DNA of 64,000 bases from Pseudoips prasinana. Lineage: Eukaryota > Arthropoda > Insecta > Lepidoptera > Nolidae. The stretch covers positions 15,823,001 through 15,887,000 of the forward strand of contig OX621265.1 in assembly GCA_951640165.1 (NCBI GenBank). The letters are read 5' to 3'. Numbering within the stretch: position 1 is the stretch's first letter; the number at the start of each line of letters is the position of its first letter. Position numbers and translations under genes: made by a program. The notes under the pieces were generated by a model that saw only the letters and a list, made by a program, of their open reading frames with translations, was not told where the DNA came from and did not search any database. Below, piece after piece: positions 30,745 to 42,807 of the stretch.

Positions 30745-31320
30745 GCCAAATGCGAGTCGGAGTCGCCCATGAACGGTTCAGTAGCTGAAAGCATTTCAGT
30801 GGATTAAATGAATAGAAAATTGCGGTTTTCGATTTATGACGTATTAAAAACAAACTAACCAATGTTCGGTGGAAGTTTGTATTGTAATGTACATCATATA
30901 TTTTTTTAGTTTTATCATTCTCTTATTTTACAAGTTAAAGGGGGGGGGGGGGGGGTTGGCTCATTTTACCACTTTAGAAGTGCCTCTCGCACAAACTATT
31001 CAGTTTATAAAAAAATTATACTAGAAAACTCAATATCATTTTTGAAGACCTATCCATAGATACGGCACACGTATGAGATCGACGAAAAAAATGTTTAGTT
31101 TCAGTTCTAAGTATGGGAAACCCAAAATTTATTGGTTTCTTTTCTATTTTTGTGCAAAAATCTTATGCGTTTCATAGAATACGTCTACTTACCAAGTATC
31201 AACAGTACAGGCCTTATAGTTTCGGAAAAAAGTGGCTGTGTCATACGGATGACGGACAGACAGACAGACTTGACAAATCTATAAGGGTTCCGTTTTTTGC
31301 CATTTGGCTACGAAACCCTA
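30745..31320 (-). repeat. Dispersed repeat (TCGCACTTGGCCGGTTTTT family), inverted
   Basis: The left end aaaagcggccaaatgcgagtcgg and right end gccatttggctacgaaaccc are inverse to the copy at 16170-16885. A G run of about 16 bases lies at 30942-30957. From 31320 to 31627 nothing is recognised. Confidence 0.65.
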
Positions 31321-31627
31321 AAAATGGTAAAGCTGAGATGCTATTACTTAGACATATAATCTCAAGAATCCATCTTGCCTGCAGCGTTTCCTGAAATAAG
31401 TAAATTAATCCATGTTCCCTTTATTTGATGTTTTATTTACGAGTATATAAATTAGACATGTATTATAAAGTATACATTGGAGTTTATACTATGTAACAGA
31501 GACTAACTTTGTATTTACGATATACTTATCTGTTCGTGCTAGTTACCAAAAAGAAGTCATCTTAAATGATTCATGGGAATAAGGAAGATCAATTTGAGAA
31601 ATAAATTCTCAATAAAAATGAACATAA

Positions 31628-33321
31628 CTAAAGAGTACTAGTTGAATCTCTGATCCGTTTCACATCTTTGCCACAATCTGTACCGTTACTAGACGAACAT
31701 ACCGATGCTCGGGATAGATGTAACAATTCTAAATCCAGATCCACTTTAGATTTATTTGCCCCTGGATCTGATGATGGTCCCTTTTTCTTCCTCGATAAAA
31801 GAGACATCACGTTTTTGACAACGTTATTCTTTGATGTTTTACTTGATGGTGAAGACAATGTACTTTTGCCAGCGCTTGAAATACTACTAAAAGAATATTT
31901 CGAAGGATTGTCACCGGTAAATAGAACTCCTCTTTCAGACAAGAAGTCATCTATAGAATCATTTGAGAAATATGCTTGAGCACCTTTTTCTATGGAACTA
32001 GCCGGTTTATTTTCTTGTCTGAATACTCCAAAAATTTTACTGTGGTTACTCTTTTTAAAACCAGAATTATTTGAATTACCATTGCAATTGTAACTAAGAC
32101 ATCTTAACTCTTTTTCGGAAGAATCACTCAATGCTTCATTGGTCTTTTTGCTTTCTACTTTTTTAACTATACTTTTAACTATTTTTGTATTTATATCTTG
32201 CATTTCGTTTTGAAAATTAACTTTTATATCAGGAACATTCTGATTATCAAAATGTAGAACTTTATTGTCATTAACTTTCTTTTCCTCGTCAATTTTGATT
32301 TCTGGAATTGTCTCAGATTTTGGCATTCTATTCCAATCTCTTCGAGTCAAACATTTGGATAGTATATCATCAGACATACTGAGTTTTATATTATTCTTTC
32401 TTTCTTTTTGACAAGCTTTGTAGCATTTTATCTTTTTGTCAATACCGTTTGATGATTCACTCAAGTACTGGAAATCCGTGGTTACGGTCTCCATATTGCT
32501 AGTTCCTATAAGCGGAGTGGTGACCGATGCGTCTTGTCTGTAGTTGAAAAATTTGTTGACAACTGATTTCTTTTTACATAAACATTTTTTTGTCAAAAAA
32601 TATACCATAGTACAGATTAAGATACATTGTATAAGTACCACTGCTGTTAAAACAACGAATGAAAATCTATTGGATGCTAGATATTTCAAAAAACAATTCA
32701 ATTTCTCTTGTTTAGTGACTCTACCTAATTGCAATAATACTTGAGGGAATCCTTTATTTATTATTGATTGATTATTCGTTTTATTTGGTACGTCTTTTAT
32801 TTTGGCTACGGGTGTAACTTTATTATTAAGTGGTTCATGAGCAGTCTCATTTGACTTCATTTTGATAATAAGTAAATCTTTAGTAGTTCTATTTCTTCCA
32901 TTTGTCAGAGCTTTAATGAAATCAATATCGTCTTTACAGATAGACGGGTTATTTATGCATTTATTGGATACAGGATTATACGCAATCCTTGGTACATCAG
33001 AGTCAACTGTGTCTAAACAGTTAGGCACTCTTAAACACCTTTGTTTGATTGGATGGAAAAACGATCTTTTACCATTGTAATAGATCTCACAATTGACTGG
33101 CTTACAATCGTTCAATGGATCTTCGTCAGCATGTTCACATATCTTAGTACCATCAGGTTGAAATTTTTTGTGAAGTGAGGTGTCAAATTTAATTTTGATT
33201 GTTTCTCTGATGACGTTTTTTGGTCTGGGCACTGGACGACAGTCTATGTGGACAGAACAATGACCCTTCCTTTCGTAAGGGTCTAGTAGCGGAGCTACCA
33301 GTATCAGAGTTCTCGTTTCAC
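31628..33321 (-). CDS. Exon 2 of the membrane protein gene
   Basis: It starts with GT after ttttacag and codes from ETRTLILVAPLLD to the C terminus. It includes most of the ectodomain, the membrane span and the whole cytoplasmic tail. The uninterrupted frame of 564 codons strongly supports a real gene, since everything around it is broken by stops. Confidence 0.8.
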
Positions 33322-34661
33322 CTGTAAAAGTATAATATATAACTATTTTGAAAATATAGGCTTTATAATCTATTTCAGTATAATCTGGAATACACGCGAC
33401 AAACACTATTTGCATATATTATAGGTTTGCAGTAGTTTTGTACGTTCACCATGAACATTATGTGACTTTACATTAATATGTAGAGTAGAGAGTGCCTCTA
33501 CATTATTTGGTTGAGTCACAAAATATTTACAGGCTAAAAGTTGTGCTATGCCTGGATATGCAATCTCTAATTAAATTACATCGTATTATCCCGGCTTTAA
33601 GCCTCTTAATATTTCTGTTCACATTTGAAATAAAAAATAAGTTGTGAGCCATCTATTTAATAACACCTTCTTAGTCGGGAGCTGTACATACTTACACACA
33701 GGGCATTACATATTAATATGAGTGATCTAATATAAAAAAAATTCTACGTAACAAATCTATCTCTTAAGCCATTATCTATATTATATTTTCGGACAGCTAA
33801 GCTTCTGCTATCTGATCCCAAAGTAGGCAGAGCCTGTTCTATGGCAACAAGACAAGGGATAGACATAGTCATCATATCAGCCGAAAGACGTCCATTGCTG
33901 GACAAAGGCTCCCCCAAAGATCTCCTTAATTGCCAGTCTTGCGCAATAAACATACTAATTATTACACCCGTTGGCGTGGATGGTAAATGCTTGCTTTTCA
34001 CGCCGCAGGTCGTGGGTTCGATTCCCACCCAGGACAGATATTTGTATGCATGAACATATCTGTTTATCCTGAGTCTGGGTGTAATTATCTACATAAGTAT
34101 GTATTTACAAAAGAAAAGAAATAAATGTAGTATATCAGTTATCTGGTTTCCTACAAGCTCTGTTTAGTTTGGGATCAGATGGCCGTGTGTAAAATAATGT
34201 CCCAGGATATTATAATAAGGTTTTGTGAGTTGAGGTAGGGCACAGATTTAAATCGCCTGTGACAGATTAATGTGCCTGCAATCAGGCATGCAGGTATCCT
34301 CACGATGTTTTTGTCACCGTTTTCAGTACGAGTTAATTAATTTCTAATACGCATATGAGATGCGTGCCTCGGCAAATATATGGGCTAGTATTAACTAATA
34401 CAAACCTGAAGGTATCATCTCTGTGGCACTGCCCAAGATCTTTATTATATTGCACTTATGATCATTAGCATCTGAGCAACACTGATCGGGGTTCGCTTCC
34501 ACTGTGAAATCCTCATCACCCGTATTATTGACAACTGCATAAAACTTGAACCCTATACTGTAGTGATAGGGGTTCTCTAACCCGGATCTTATAACAATAT
34601 TTTTACTAAAAACACACATAATTATTACGTTAAAAAATAGAAAACTTATGTAAAAATACAT
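31628..34661 (-). CDS. Predicted type I membrane protein, two exons (649 aa), family unknown
   Basis: Exon 1 is 34661-34406 and exon 2 is 33321-31628. The donor gtttgt and acceptor ttttacag join G with GT to make Gly86, and the total is 650 codons with the TAG. Residues 1 to about 20 (MYFYISFLFFNVIIMCVFS) look like a signal peptide. The ectodomain to about residue 305 has many cysteines (QCCSD, HCSVHIDC, CEIYYNGKR, RCLRVPNC) and Asn-X-Ser/Thr sites. Residues 306-328 (SFVVLTAVVLIQCILICTMV) form one membrane span, followed by KKCLCKKK and a polar tail of about 320 residues ending SRKKKGPSS to DSTSTL. The ATG directly follows ataattcag, so a noncoding 5' exon may exist upstream. A receptor or adhesion role is possible but not shown. 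Confidence 0.75.
33840..34210 (+). mobile_element. SINE and LINE-tail remnant in the membrane-gene intron
   Basis: 33860-33940 is an inverse LINE tail (gaaagacgtccattgctgg). 33960-34200 is a tRNA-derived SINE with the B box gggttcgattcccaccc. The ORFs here on both strands come from the SINE. Confidence 0.7.
34406..34661 (-). CDS. Exon 1 of the membrane protein gene
   Basis: It codes for the signal peptide and the first 85 residues, with VNNTGDEDF and QCCSDANDHKC, and ends MIPS plus one nt before gtttgt. Frame and phase agree with exon 2. Confidence 0.7.
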
Positions 34662-34849
34662 CTGAATTATTTTTTAATGACATATTTTTATCATTTGACA
34701 CTGTGTCACTAATGACGGCCAGATACTGGATATTATTATTCTTTGTTGATATGTATACGTCTACAATACAATGATAGAAGAAACAGAGGATATGAAATAG
34801 TAAAATAGCTAGGAGTGGGTTCCGTACAATGGATTAAGTTATTATACGA

Positions 34850-35490
34850 TTGGTGTGGTTGGAAAATACTTGCCTTTCACGCTGAAGGTCGTGTGTTCGA
34901 TTTCCATCCAGGATATTTGTTAGTATGAACATTTTGTTTTTAATTAGTAGTTTAAAGTCTGGGTGTAATTATCTATATAAGTATGATGTTACAAAAGAAA
35001 ATTAGTATATGTATTACATCAGTAATCTGGCTTACATAGTACAAACTCTGCTTAGTTTGGGATTGAGTGTACTACGTGAGCTCGACTGATGGATGTGCGA
35101 TTAACGCTTATGTGACAAAACTGTTCTGCTACTCACCATAGTTCGAATGCACACTTGTGCGACACACTGAAGATCGACATCTCGCTAAACGATCAATAGG
35201 TTTAGGTTTGGTTCGGTTCGGTTAGGTTAGAATATGACAAAACAAGGCACGAGCCGAGCGAGCGAAGCGAGCGTGTTACGGCAGTGGCCGGCGAAGTGCC
35301 AGAAAGACAACCGCTTTTTACGAGATGTTGATCTTCAGTGAGTCGCACTAACGTGCATTCGAACTATGGTGAGTCGCAGAACAGTTTTGTCGCATAAGCG
35401 TTAATCGCACATCCATTTGTCGAGCTAACGTAGTACACTTGATTAGATGGCCGTGTGTAAATAATGTGCCAGGATATTATTATACTTAAG
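34850..35490 (+). mobile_element. tRNA-derived SINE split by a foldback element
   Basis: The SINE head (gattggtgtggttgg) starts at 34850. Its end agatggccgtgtgta resumes at 35444 after the insert at 35065-35440. Confidence 0.7.
35065..35440. mobile_element. Foldback transposon with GATT target duplication
   Basis: GATT occurs at 35061-35064 and 35441-35444. The ends gagtgtactacg with agctcgac and, inverted, aagtgtactacg with agctcgac match over more than 100 bp of arm. The core holds gcgagcgaagcgagcg, a motif also seen at 36565-36585. Confidence 0.8.
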
Positions 35491-35699
35491 CTATAAATAG
35501 ATACTAAACTATAAATAGCTCGATGATCTATGCACGTACCATGTGATTTATTTATTGATTTCATGTGTGTTTTCAAAGGTCTCTCGGTAAATATACAGAA
35601 CTAAATATGAACCCCGTTAGGGCACAGCTAAAAAAAGATAATTTATAAACAAGTAGGTATTAATCTACGGTCGAAATCGCTGGGAATATATGAGTGGCG

Positions 35700-35868
35700 T
35701 GGGCTACGTGTATGACATGTACGTGCTACGTGTGTGACACGTGCGTGCTACGTGTGTGACACGTGCGTGTTACGTGTGTGACACGTGCGTGCTACGTGTG
35801 TGACACATGCGTGCTACGTGTGTTACACGTGCGTGCTACGTGTGTTACATGTGCGTGCTACGTGTATG
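35700..35868 (+). repeat. 22-bp minisatellite
   Basis: The unit CTACGTGTGTGACACGTGCG, plus TG, is repeated about 7.5 times with single-base variants. Each unit contains the palindromic CACGTG or a variant. Confidence 0.85.
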
Positions 35869-35989
35869 TTTTTTGTGTTAATGGTCGTGTCAAACAGAGA
35901 ATAAGCTTGAGAAAAATTATCCACCATTAAATGAAGCTCCCTTGCCAAAGTAGCCACAAAAGCTGCATTGTCGGCGAATAATAATAATG

Positions 35990-36350
35990 TCCTACTAGCC
36001 GAATTTCGGCCACCGCGGCCAGTCTCAATAGAGATTAGCCATCTGCGCGGGACATATTATAGTGAACAAGTGTGTGCGCAAACACAGGAGCACTTGCTAT
36101 TCAATCACTCTCATGATCCGATGGGACGCCTAGCGAAACGACCGGAAAGAGGTCAGGTACAGGACCGACGGCTTGACGTGCTCTCAGAGCCACGGGGGTA
36201 TAATACTGCCAACTCCCAGACTTCGGGCTGATAATGAGAAAATTTTATTTTAACAGAACTCCCAAAATCACTTTTGGTTCAACCCGGGATTTGAACCCAG
36301 GATCTCGTTCTCTGCGGGTGAACACGCTACCGCTAGACCAACGAGGCTAA
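35990..36350 (-). mobile_element. tRNA-derived SINE, inverted (GCCTCGTTGGTC family)
   Basis: Its head (inverse: gcctcgttggtctagcgg, B box gggttcaaatcccgg) lies at the right. It is the cleanest copy of the family in the window. The 87-codon ORF on the + strand is a chance frame. Confidence 0.75.
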
Positions 36351-36783
36351 ATAGAAGACTTTCAACGAAAAATTCCTCACGGCTCTTTTTAGAATCGAGA
36401 ACAGAGAGATCTGCAACATCTTTCTGTCAGCCCTCGTATGTAAAAAAAATATGTATGTAGATGGATAAAATAAATAAATAAATAAAATAAATAAATAAAA
36501 AAGGTTTTTATTCACGTTTCAAATAGGTTGGATTAGGTTAGAACAGCAGTTACAGCAGCGAGATAAGGCGAGCGAGCGAAGCAAGCGTACCGAGTGCTAG
36601 ATAGATTTTCGTCCATTGGAAAGCTATAATATAGCTTTCTATAATATTGATTTTCCTTAAATGAGTAATCATATTGTATTGCGTTGTAATTTATGTTTTG
36701 TTTCGCACTCCTTTTCATTTTAACCAAAATGAAATACCAATGGGTCGATTTAATTACGATACTTTTATTTCATGACATGAAAG

Positions 36784-36936
36784 ATGGACTCCGTTGCAGA
36801 GACCATTCGAAAATACGCTACAGCTCATGAACATAGGCTTCTACATCATGTGAACATCGAGGCCATCCAGCTCCTCGACATTACAGAGCTAGTGAGACGT
36901 TTAAAGAGAACAAAACCCTATGAACTAGTGTCGTGA
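36784..36936 (+). CDS. Small ORF (50 aa), retroelement-like
   Basis: It starts MDSVAETIRKYATAHEHRL and ends VRRLKRTKPYELVS. The composition is unlike the AT-rich surroundings, and the sequence looks like the end of a mobile-element protein, but I cannot name it with confidence. Confidence 0.35.
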   Translation: MDSVAETIRKYATAHEHRLLHHVNIEAIQLLDITELVRRLKRTKPYELVS

Positions 36937-37526
36937 TTAGTGATTAGTGTATTTAGTGATTAGTGATAGCAATAATGAAATTATAAAGAACACACGAACA
37001 AAGTGTCTTAACAAATATGACTAAGGAAAGTCGGTGGACTGATTCTTAGAATTAATTATGTTTATGTAGAAGTTTAGGTTAATATAAAATTACTTATTAG
37101 TCTCTAGACTAGATTGTAATACACATAAAGTACTATACCTGGTCTTTATTGAATAATAATAAAAAAAATGAAAAATAAACTTTTATCTCATGGCATTTTG
37201 GCCCTCACATTCGGCCCATTTAGCTCTGGTGTTCCTACTCCGTGTAATGTGGACCGCGGCCCAGACGTCAGTTGCCCCCTAAGCCTCGTTTAATACAGAG
37301 ATGGACGTTTGTATAGGAAAATCGACGACTATGTTTGGGAAGCTTAGTACGATAATATGGTATAACCTGCTAAAAATTAAGACCAAGGTGATAGTCTTCC
37401 AGGCTCATACTCTTGTATGGAGCTGAAACGTGGACGGCGTATGTAAAACAAGAGCAACGAATAAACTCCTTTTACAAGCGCTGCCTCCGTAATATCTTGG
37501 GCATTACATGGTGTGATCCGTTCTGG

Positions 37527-37765
37527 GGCTCTACCGGCTAAGTCGCCGAACATCGATTACTTAAATATCCTTCAAATAATAAAGGTTAAAAATGACTTAT
37601 CAATCGTTAAATCGGCTTCCATGACCACATGTGACGTCATAAATGGTCCGGAATCGATTGTCAACGTGGAATCCGATTTAAAGATTGAATATGTTATTTT
37701 TAACCTTTATTTATTTGGACGCCATTTAAGAAATCGATGTTCGGCGACTTAGCCAGTAGAGCCCC
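37527..37765. mobile_element. MITE with GGGCTCTACCGGCTAAGTCG ends
   Basis: The ends are inverted repeats of about 30 bp, and a TGG target duplication fits the host element. Relatives lie at 47269-47480 (right end degraded) and 53440-53466 (end only). Confidence 0.75.
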
Positions 37766-38067
37766 TGGCCCGGCCACGATGCCAAACAAGGTCATAGTTA
37801 TGGCAGTAGACTGTACCTTTTGGTTCAATATGTACCTTTTGGTACAAGAAATATGAATAGTAGTACCAAAGAATTTCCATGACTTATACACAATTTTCAG
37901 TGGGCTACAGCGTATCCTAGCACGGCCACACTCAGATTGACTGACATCTACAAACGTAATGGGGGGTTCGTGTCTGTGATAGATGTACGTGTCATGTACT
38001 ATATAAAATGACATTATATTAAAGATAAAACCTTTAAAATCTAGTAATAGTCACTGCAATGTTTGAC

Positions 38068-38305
38068 GGTCACCGTAGCATTGTTGGTAGTGTTCCTGCC
38101 TACGAAGCTGGTGATCCTGGGTTCGAATCCCGGTAAGTGCAAATATTTGTATGATGAGCACGAATATTTGTTACTGAGTCATGGATGTTTTCTATGTATT
38201 TATCTATCTATATAAGTATGTATATCGTCGCCTGGTACCCAAAGTACAAGCTTTGCTTAGTTTGGGGCTAGGATGATCTGTGGCATTGTCCCTAGACATT
38301 ATTAT
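38068..38305 (+). mobile_element. tRNA-derived SINE
   Basis: B box gggttcgaatcccgg and end gctttgcttagtttggggc. Same family as 24121-24375. Confidence 0.75.
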
Positions 38306-38501
38306 AAAAAAAAAACTGACACGACTCACCCATTAAATTTGTAGTTTTTAGTTAATCTGAGTGTGGCCGTGTTAGGACGGATACGCTGTAGCGCGGCCAC
38401 TGAAAATAGTATATAAGTCATGAAATAATGTGGTACTACTATTTATCTTTCTTGTACCAAAAGGTACATATCTGTACAGTCTACTGCCATAACCATGACC
38501 T

Positions 38502-38780
38502 GACCACGACATGTATGATATGTTTATTAACATACGTTAATTGTGAAGTCATACAAAGTTTTTGGTATGCAATATATTTATCACAGTTCCTTAGTATAAT
38601 TTATTTGTTGCACTCCTGCTACTGTTTACTTTACTTTCAGTTCCTATCCATCCAAAGGTTGTCTAGAAGACATCGCTTAAGGCGATAAGACCGCCCATTG
38701 TACCTTATGTTCTTTATATTATATCCGATGTATTTTCTTTCCGCCTGAGTGTGTACAATAAAGAGTATTCTATCTATCTA
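38502..38780 (+). mobile_element. Short retroposon tail with 9-bp target duplication
   Basis: AACCATGAC lies just before it and again after it. It ends accgcccattgta to gtacaataaagagtattc and a (TCTA)n-like tail. The apparent acceptor ctttcag at 38639 belongs to it. Confidence 0.65.
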
Positions 38781-39244
38781 ACCATGACCATGTTTGGCAT
38801 CGTGGCCGGGCCAGAACGAATCACACCATTACATGGCAAGATAGGATCACTAACGAGAAAGTAAAAAGAAGCATTTTGTAATAAAAAGGTTTTTTATTGT
38901 AATAAAAAGAATAAAAATTATACAAAGATACGGTTATTAATTTATTTATTTATACAAACTTATAATAGAATGGCATTTATCATTTGTTTTAACACAAAAC
39001 CAATACATAACTTAATATAAACTTATATTTAAATATGAGCAAATTGTATTTCTATATCACAATAATTATGATTTAGGTACCTGGCCTTAAACTGGAAAAA
39101 AGACAATAAACCTTTGTTTGTATTCGAATCGATAAAATTACCTAACGCGGCTTCTTATCTTCGCGTATGAACGTAATTATATTTATGTGTGATAAAACCA
39201 TCATATTATATGATAAAACCAACATATTATACGATAAAACCAAC

Positions 39245-39900
39245 ATAACATGTGATAAAACAGACCGCACGGATTGACTAGTTCAAAAATCTAGTTACTG
39301 TAATTTTATAAGTACTATATCTTTACATATTATGTTTAAGTACTGAAATGTGAGCTTGAAAAGTAAACGTGTATGTGTGATAATAATATATTTATATATA
39401 TATATGTAAGTGCTGAATAAACTTCATTTTATTATTTTAGTAGTTAAGTATAAATACAGTGTTAAGTGACTGAGAAAGTTATTTCTTCTTCTCATTATTA
39501 TTATCTAAATTAATATAGAATATTTACAATAAAATATGACATTAAATAAAAATAGATAATTTAAATCAATCCTTGACTGACAAATTATAGTAATATAGGT
39601 AATAATATTAGTAAAATCTAAATGAATACATATACAATATAATGAAATATAACAATAAATAAAAATACATAATTGAAATGAACATTTGACTGCCTAATTA
39701 TAGTAGTGTAGGTAATAATATTTATAAATATCCAAATTAATATGGAATACAATAAAATATAAGAATAAATAAAAATTGATAATTTAAATGAATATTTGAC
39801 TGCGAAATTATAGTAGTGTAGGTAATAATATTAATAAATATCTAAATTAATATGGAATATATTAAAATAGACTAATAAATAAGAATACAGAATACATTCC
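39245..39900 (+). repeat. Retroposon tail and an AT-rich minisatellite of 112-120 bp units
   Basis: 39245-39425 matches 3905-4055. From about 39500 to 39890 a unit containing atttgactg, ttatagtagtgtaggtaataatatt and tctaaattaatatgg repeats three times, anchored at 39599, 39711 and 39831. Confidence 0.65.
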
Positions 39901-40224
39901 TAATTTATCATCAAGCATTGACTAATATTTATGGTTGATATACACATAATTATATAAAATATAAAACATAAATTAAAATAGAATTTATCCTCTCTTCTAC
40001 ATTAAGCTGTGCCCGACAGGGTCCATAATGATGCCATGTATTATTATAACATCAAACTGACATTGTGGAATGCAAACAAAACATTATGTATTGAGTATTA
40101 GATTGCTTTGAAGCCTTAACATCCAGTTTGTAGCCTTAACATTATTCCTTAAGATAATATTGTAAATGGACGGATTGAAGAACCATACAGCTGTATAGTA
40201 AACGTAATATTTTTATTATTTCAG

Positions 40225-40293
40225 TACGACAACGTCCCAGATCCGTTTGAACTTGCGCGCCATATGCGGATATTTTCAGAACTAAACATTTAA
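40225..40293 (+). CDS. Candidate terminal exon (22 aa plus stop), parent gene unknown
   Basis: The acceptor atttttattatttcag opens a frame YDNVPDPFELARHMRIFSEL then NI and TAA, with an overlapping AATAAA at 40292-40297. It is not part of a repeat I recognise. In phase 0 it is compatible with the micro-exon gene 11 kb upstream, so it could be an alternative last exon. A phase-1 frame is also open for about 18 codons. Confidence 0.3.
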   Translation, partial: YDNVPDPFELARHMRIFSELNI

Positions 40294-40414
40294 TAAATAA
40301 AAAATAATAAAGTCCTCCTCGTCGATTCCTTAATATCCTTAATTACTTTGTAGCCTGACCCGGAATTTAAACCCAAGACCTCTTAATATGCAAGTTGACC
40401 GATGACTTTTAATA

Positions 40415-40512
40415 CATACATACATACATACATAGACTCACGCCTATTTCCCAGAAGGGTAGGCAGAGACAACGGATTTCCATTGGTCACGATCTTTGCA
40501 CACGTCTTTTAA
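40415..40512 (+). repeat. LINE 3' end with (TACA)n
   Basis: It holds tacatacatacatagactc and gggtaggcagagacaacgg, and matches the 3' end of the element at 49688-52551. Confidence 0.65.
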
Positions 40513-41368
40513 TGCCCCAAAAATATACACTTATTGGGAAAATAAGATTATATATATGCTTTTTAACACATTCAACACCAAAAACACGGCCCGGGAGGCC
40601 ACTTACACGGCGCCTTGTTTCCAAACGATACAATAAAAAAAGTCTGTTGATATAGTGATAATAATCTCATAAATGGGAAATAATAAATTTAATAGTCCGG
40701 CGGGCCTCGAACCTGCACCATCTACCAATCCGGGGTAGGCGCTTTTTTGAGATTAGATAACCGCTTTGCATTGCGAATAATGCTATAAAATTCAAATTTA
40801 ATAGTGATAATAGTTACACTAGTATATTATTACACGGCGCCGTGTATTTGACCAGCCGTTATTTTTTTTAATAGCTTATATAATTATATATATACGAGTA
40901 TATTTACTATTTATTCGTTCTTTTCAGTAATGATACCTAATATAGAAAATGTAATCTTGAAAATTCCCTTGACCACTGATGTGCATTTCATTACCATAAC
41001 TGGCATTGAATGTGTTAATAACCTTTGAAATAACGCAGGCCGCAAATAAAATAAATGTGCCCAATTCGGTACATTTTTGTTTATATGAGAAACCAAAATA
41101 TGCTTTTCCTTACATCACCTATAAGCATACTTTTCAGTTCCGCGTTTGCGCGCTGATGTTATGTCCATATTGTGTATAGTACATCATTGCAGACAGCAGT
41201 AAAATACCCTGTAGCTTGTCAATATAAATCAAGTGTTCTGGATCTGGGACCAAACTACCTAATTTACCTATTAATTTGATTATGTTTGGTATTACATTCT
41301 CATAAATCCATGTGATAAAATTCAATCTAATACGAGTACATTTATTATCTATATCTCTGACATTCTTG

Positions 41369-41765
41369 AGCCATCATAAATGTACGAAATGCATCATAAA
41401 TAATTGCGTCAATGCAATGTAACAATGTCACGCATTTTTTTTATAAATAATATATGTATATTGTTGTCTAAAATTTTTACATAATATCTGTAAATTTATG
41501 TATTATATTTATTCACGGACGGAGTTACGTTTCGTAATTACTGTAGGGGCAAGAGAGAGAGAGAGAGGTGCGAGCATAAATTTCCTTTCTCTCGTAGCGA
41601 TTTGAGTTCCGTATATATATATCTAAGTTTTACTTCAGTCGATTTATTATTATTACTTGCAACATTGTAACATTGCTAGAGCAGTTACATAAAGCCTATA
41701 AGTGCGAGAGAGAGGTACGACAAAATCATTTATGACGTAGGACGCACATTTGTAATGGCTCAACC
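41369..41765. mobile_element. MITE-like element
   Basis: The left end ttgagccatcataaatgtacg pairs with the right end acatttgtaatggctcaa. The interior has agagagag tracts and no ORF. From about 41770 to 42247 no feature is recognised. Confidence 0.6.
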
Positions 41766-42247
41766 ACAGACAACCAAGAAATACTCATGAAACCAAAAAC
41801 TTATTGTATAAAATAGCCACATAAGTAACACGCAATAATCCTCAGTTAATTAATGTAACTAGGATATATTATATGCTGAAATTACTTGTAACTATTACGA
41901 ATTGTGGTCAATAATTATTGTAGATGGTAACTAACCATTTTGGACCGTGGTCACTAATCATTATTAATGGCCACGCTCTGTAACGTATATTCAAACTAAG
42001 CAGATAACACTAACACAATATAAAAATAAAAATATTTCAACTAATTTAATTATTGCTAGAACTACGCCTAGAACTGCTACTGGGCGTCGAAAAATCCCTC
42101 CACATCGTTGGAAGGTTAAGTACTCAGACAGGTGGCAGCATTGCCACACTCTATAACAACGCGGACACTAATTATAGTGAATAATTAGTATGAATAACAA
42201 TTAAATTTTATTTATAGCATTATTCGCAATGCAAAGCGTTTATCTTA

Positions 42248-42470
42248 TCTCAAAAATGGGAAATAATAAATTCAATCGTCCAGCGGGTCTCGAACCTGCA
42301 CCATCTACCAATCCGGGGTAGGCGGACGCAGAGCGTTAAGCTACGAACGATACACGCTGGCAGATCAAATTTAGGATTCCCATGCTAACACCCTTCCGGA
42401 GGAAGGAGGAAGGAATCCAATGGTTCGAGACCCGCTGGATGATTAAATTTATTATTTCCCATTTTTGAGA
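42248..42470. mobile_element. Foldback element with tRNA-like text
   Basis: The arms tctcaaaaatgggaaata and tatttcccatttttgaga continue through gcgggtctcgaacc and ggttcgagacccgc. A partial copy lies at 40660-40800. Confidence 0.7.
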
Positions 42471-42807
42471 TTATGAATAACTATTTTGGAGCTTATATCA
42501 CGTCTACATACAAATTATTGTATGTTAAGGTAATTGGAATACCCCCGTGGGTATCTTAAAAGGCGACTAATGAATACACCAGTAGTCGGGCAGCAGCGCC
42601 ACCTGTGTACTAGCTACCACCGACACTGCGGTCGCCTACTCACATGCGATTACGGCGGCTGGGTAGGGAACTGGAGGAGGGGAGGCACTCAAGCCCCTCC
42701 CCACCCCGGGTGAGAGTTCACGAGTACCCAGAGCCCCCGTTACAGGCACTGTGAGGCTGGCTACCGTGGTCGTTTTAGTGGGTCGAGTCCCATCACGTCG
42801 TCACTGA

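Larger units (their letters stand above)
37512..38828. mobile_element. Foldback DNA transposon with 8-bp target duplication and three nested insertions
   Basis: TTACATGG lies at 37504-37511 and 38829-38836. The ends tgtgatccgttctgg and ccagaacgaatcaca are inverse, and the arms continue through cggccacgatgcc, ggtcatagttatggcag and gtaccttttggt. Inside are a MITE (37527-37765), a SINE (38068-38305) and a retroposon tail (38502-38780) flanked by AACCATGAC. Confidence 0.75.
37395..38880 (+). pseudogene. LINE polymerase relic split by a foldback element
   Basis: The left part reads LLYGAETWTAYVKQEQRI then CLRNILGITW. The right part, from 38829, reads TWQDRITNEKV. These join to the usual LLYGAETW to LGITWQDR segment of LINE polymerases, so the material between is an insertion. 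Confidence 0.7.
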
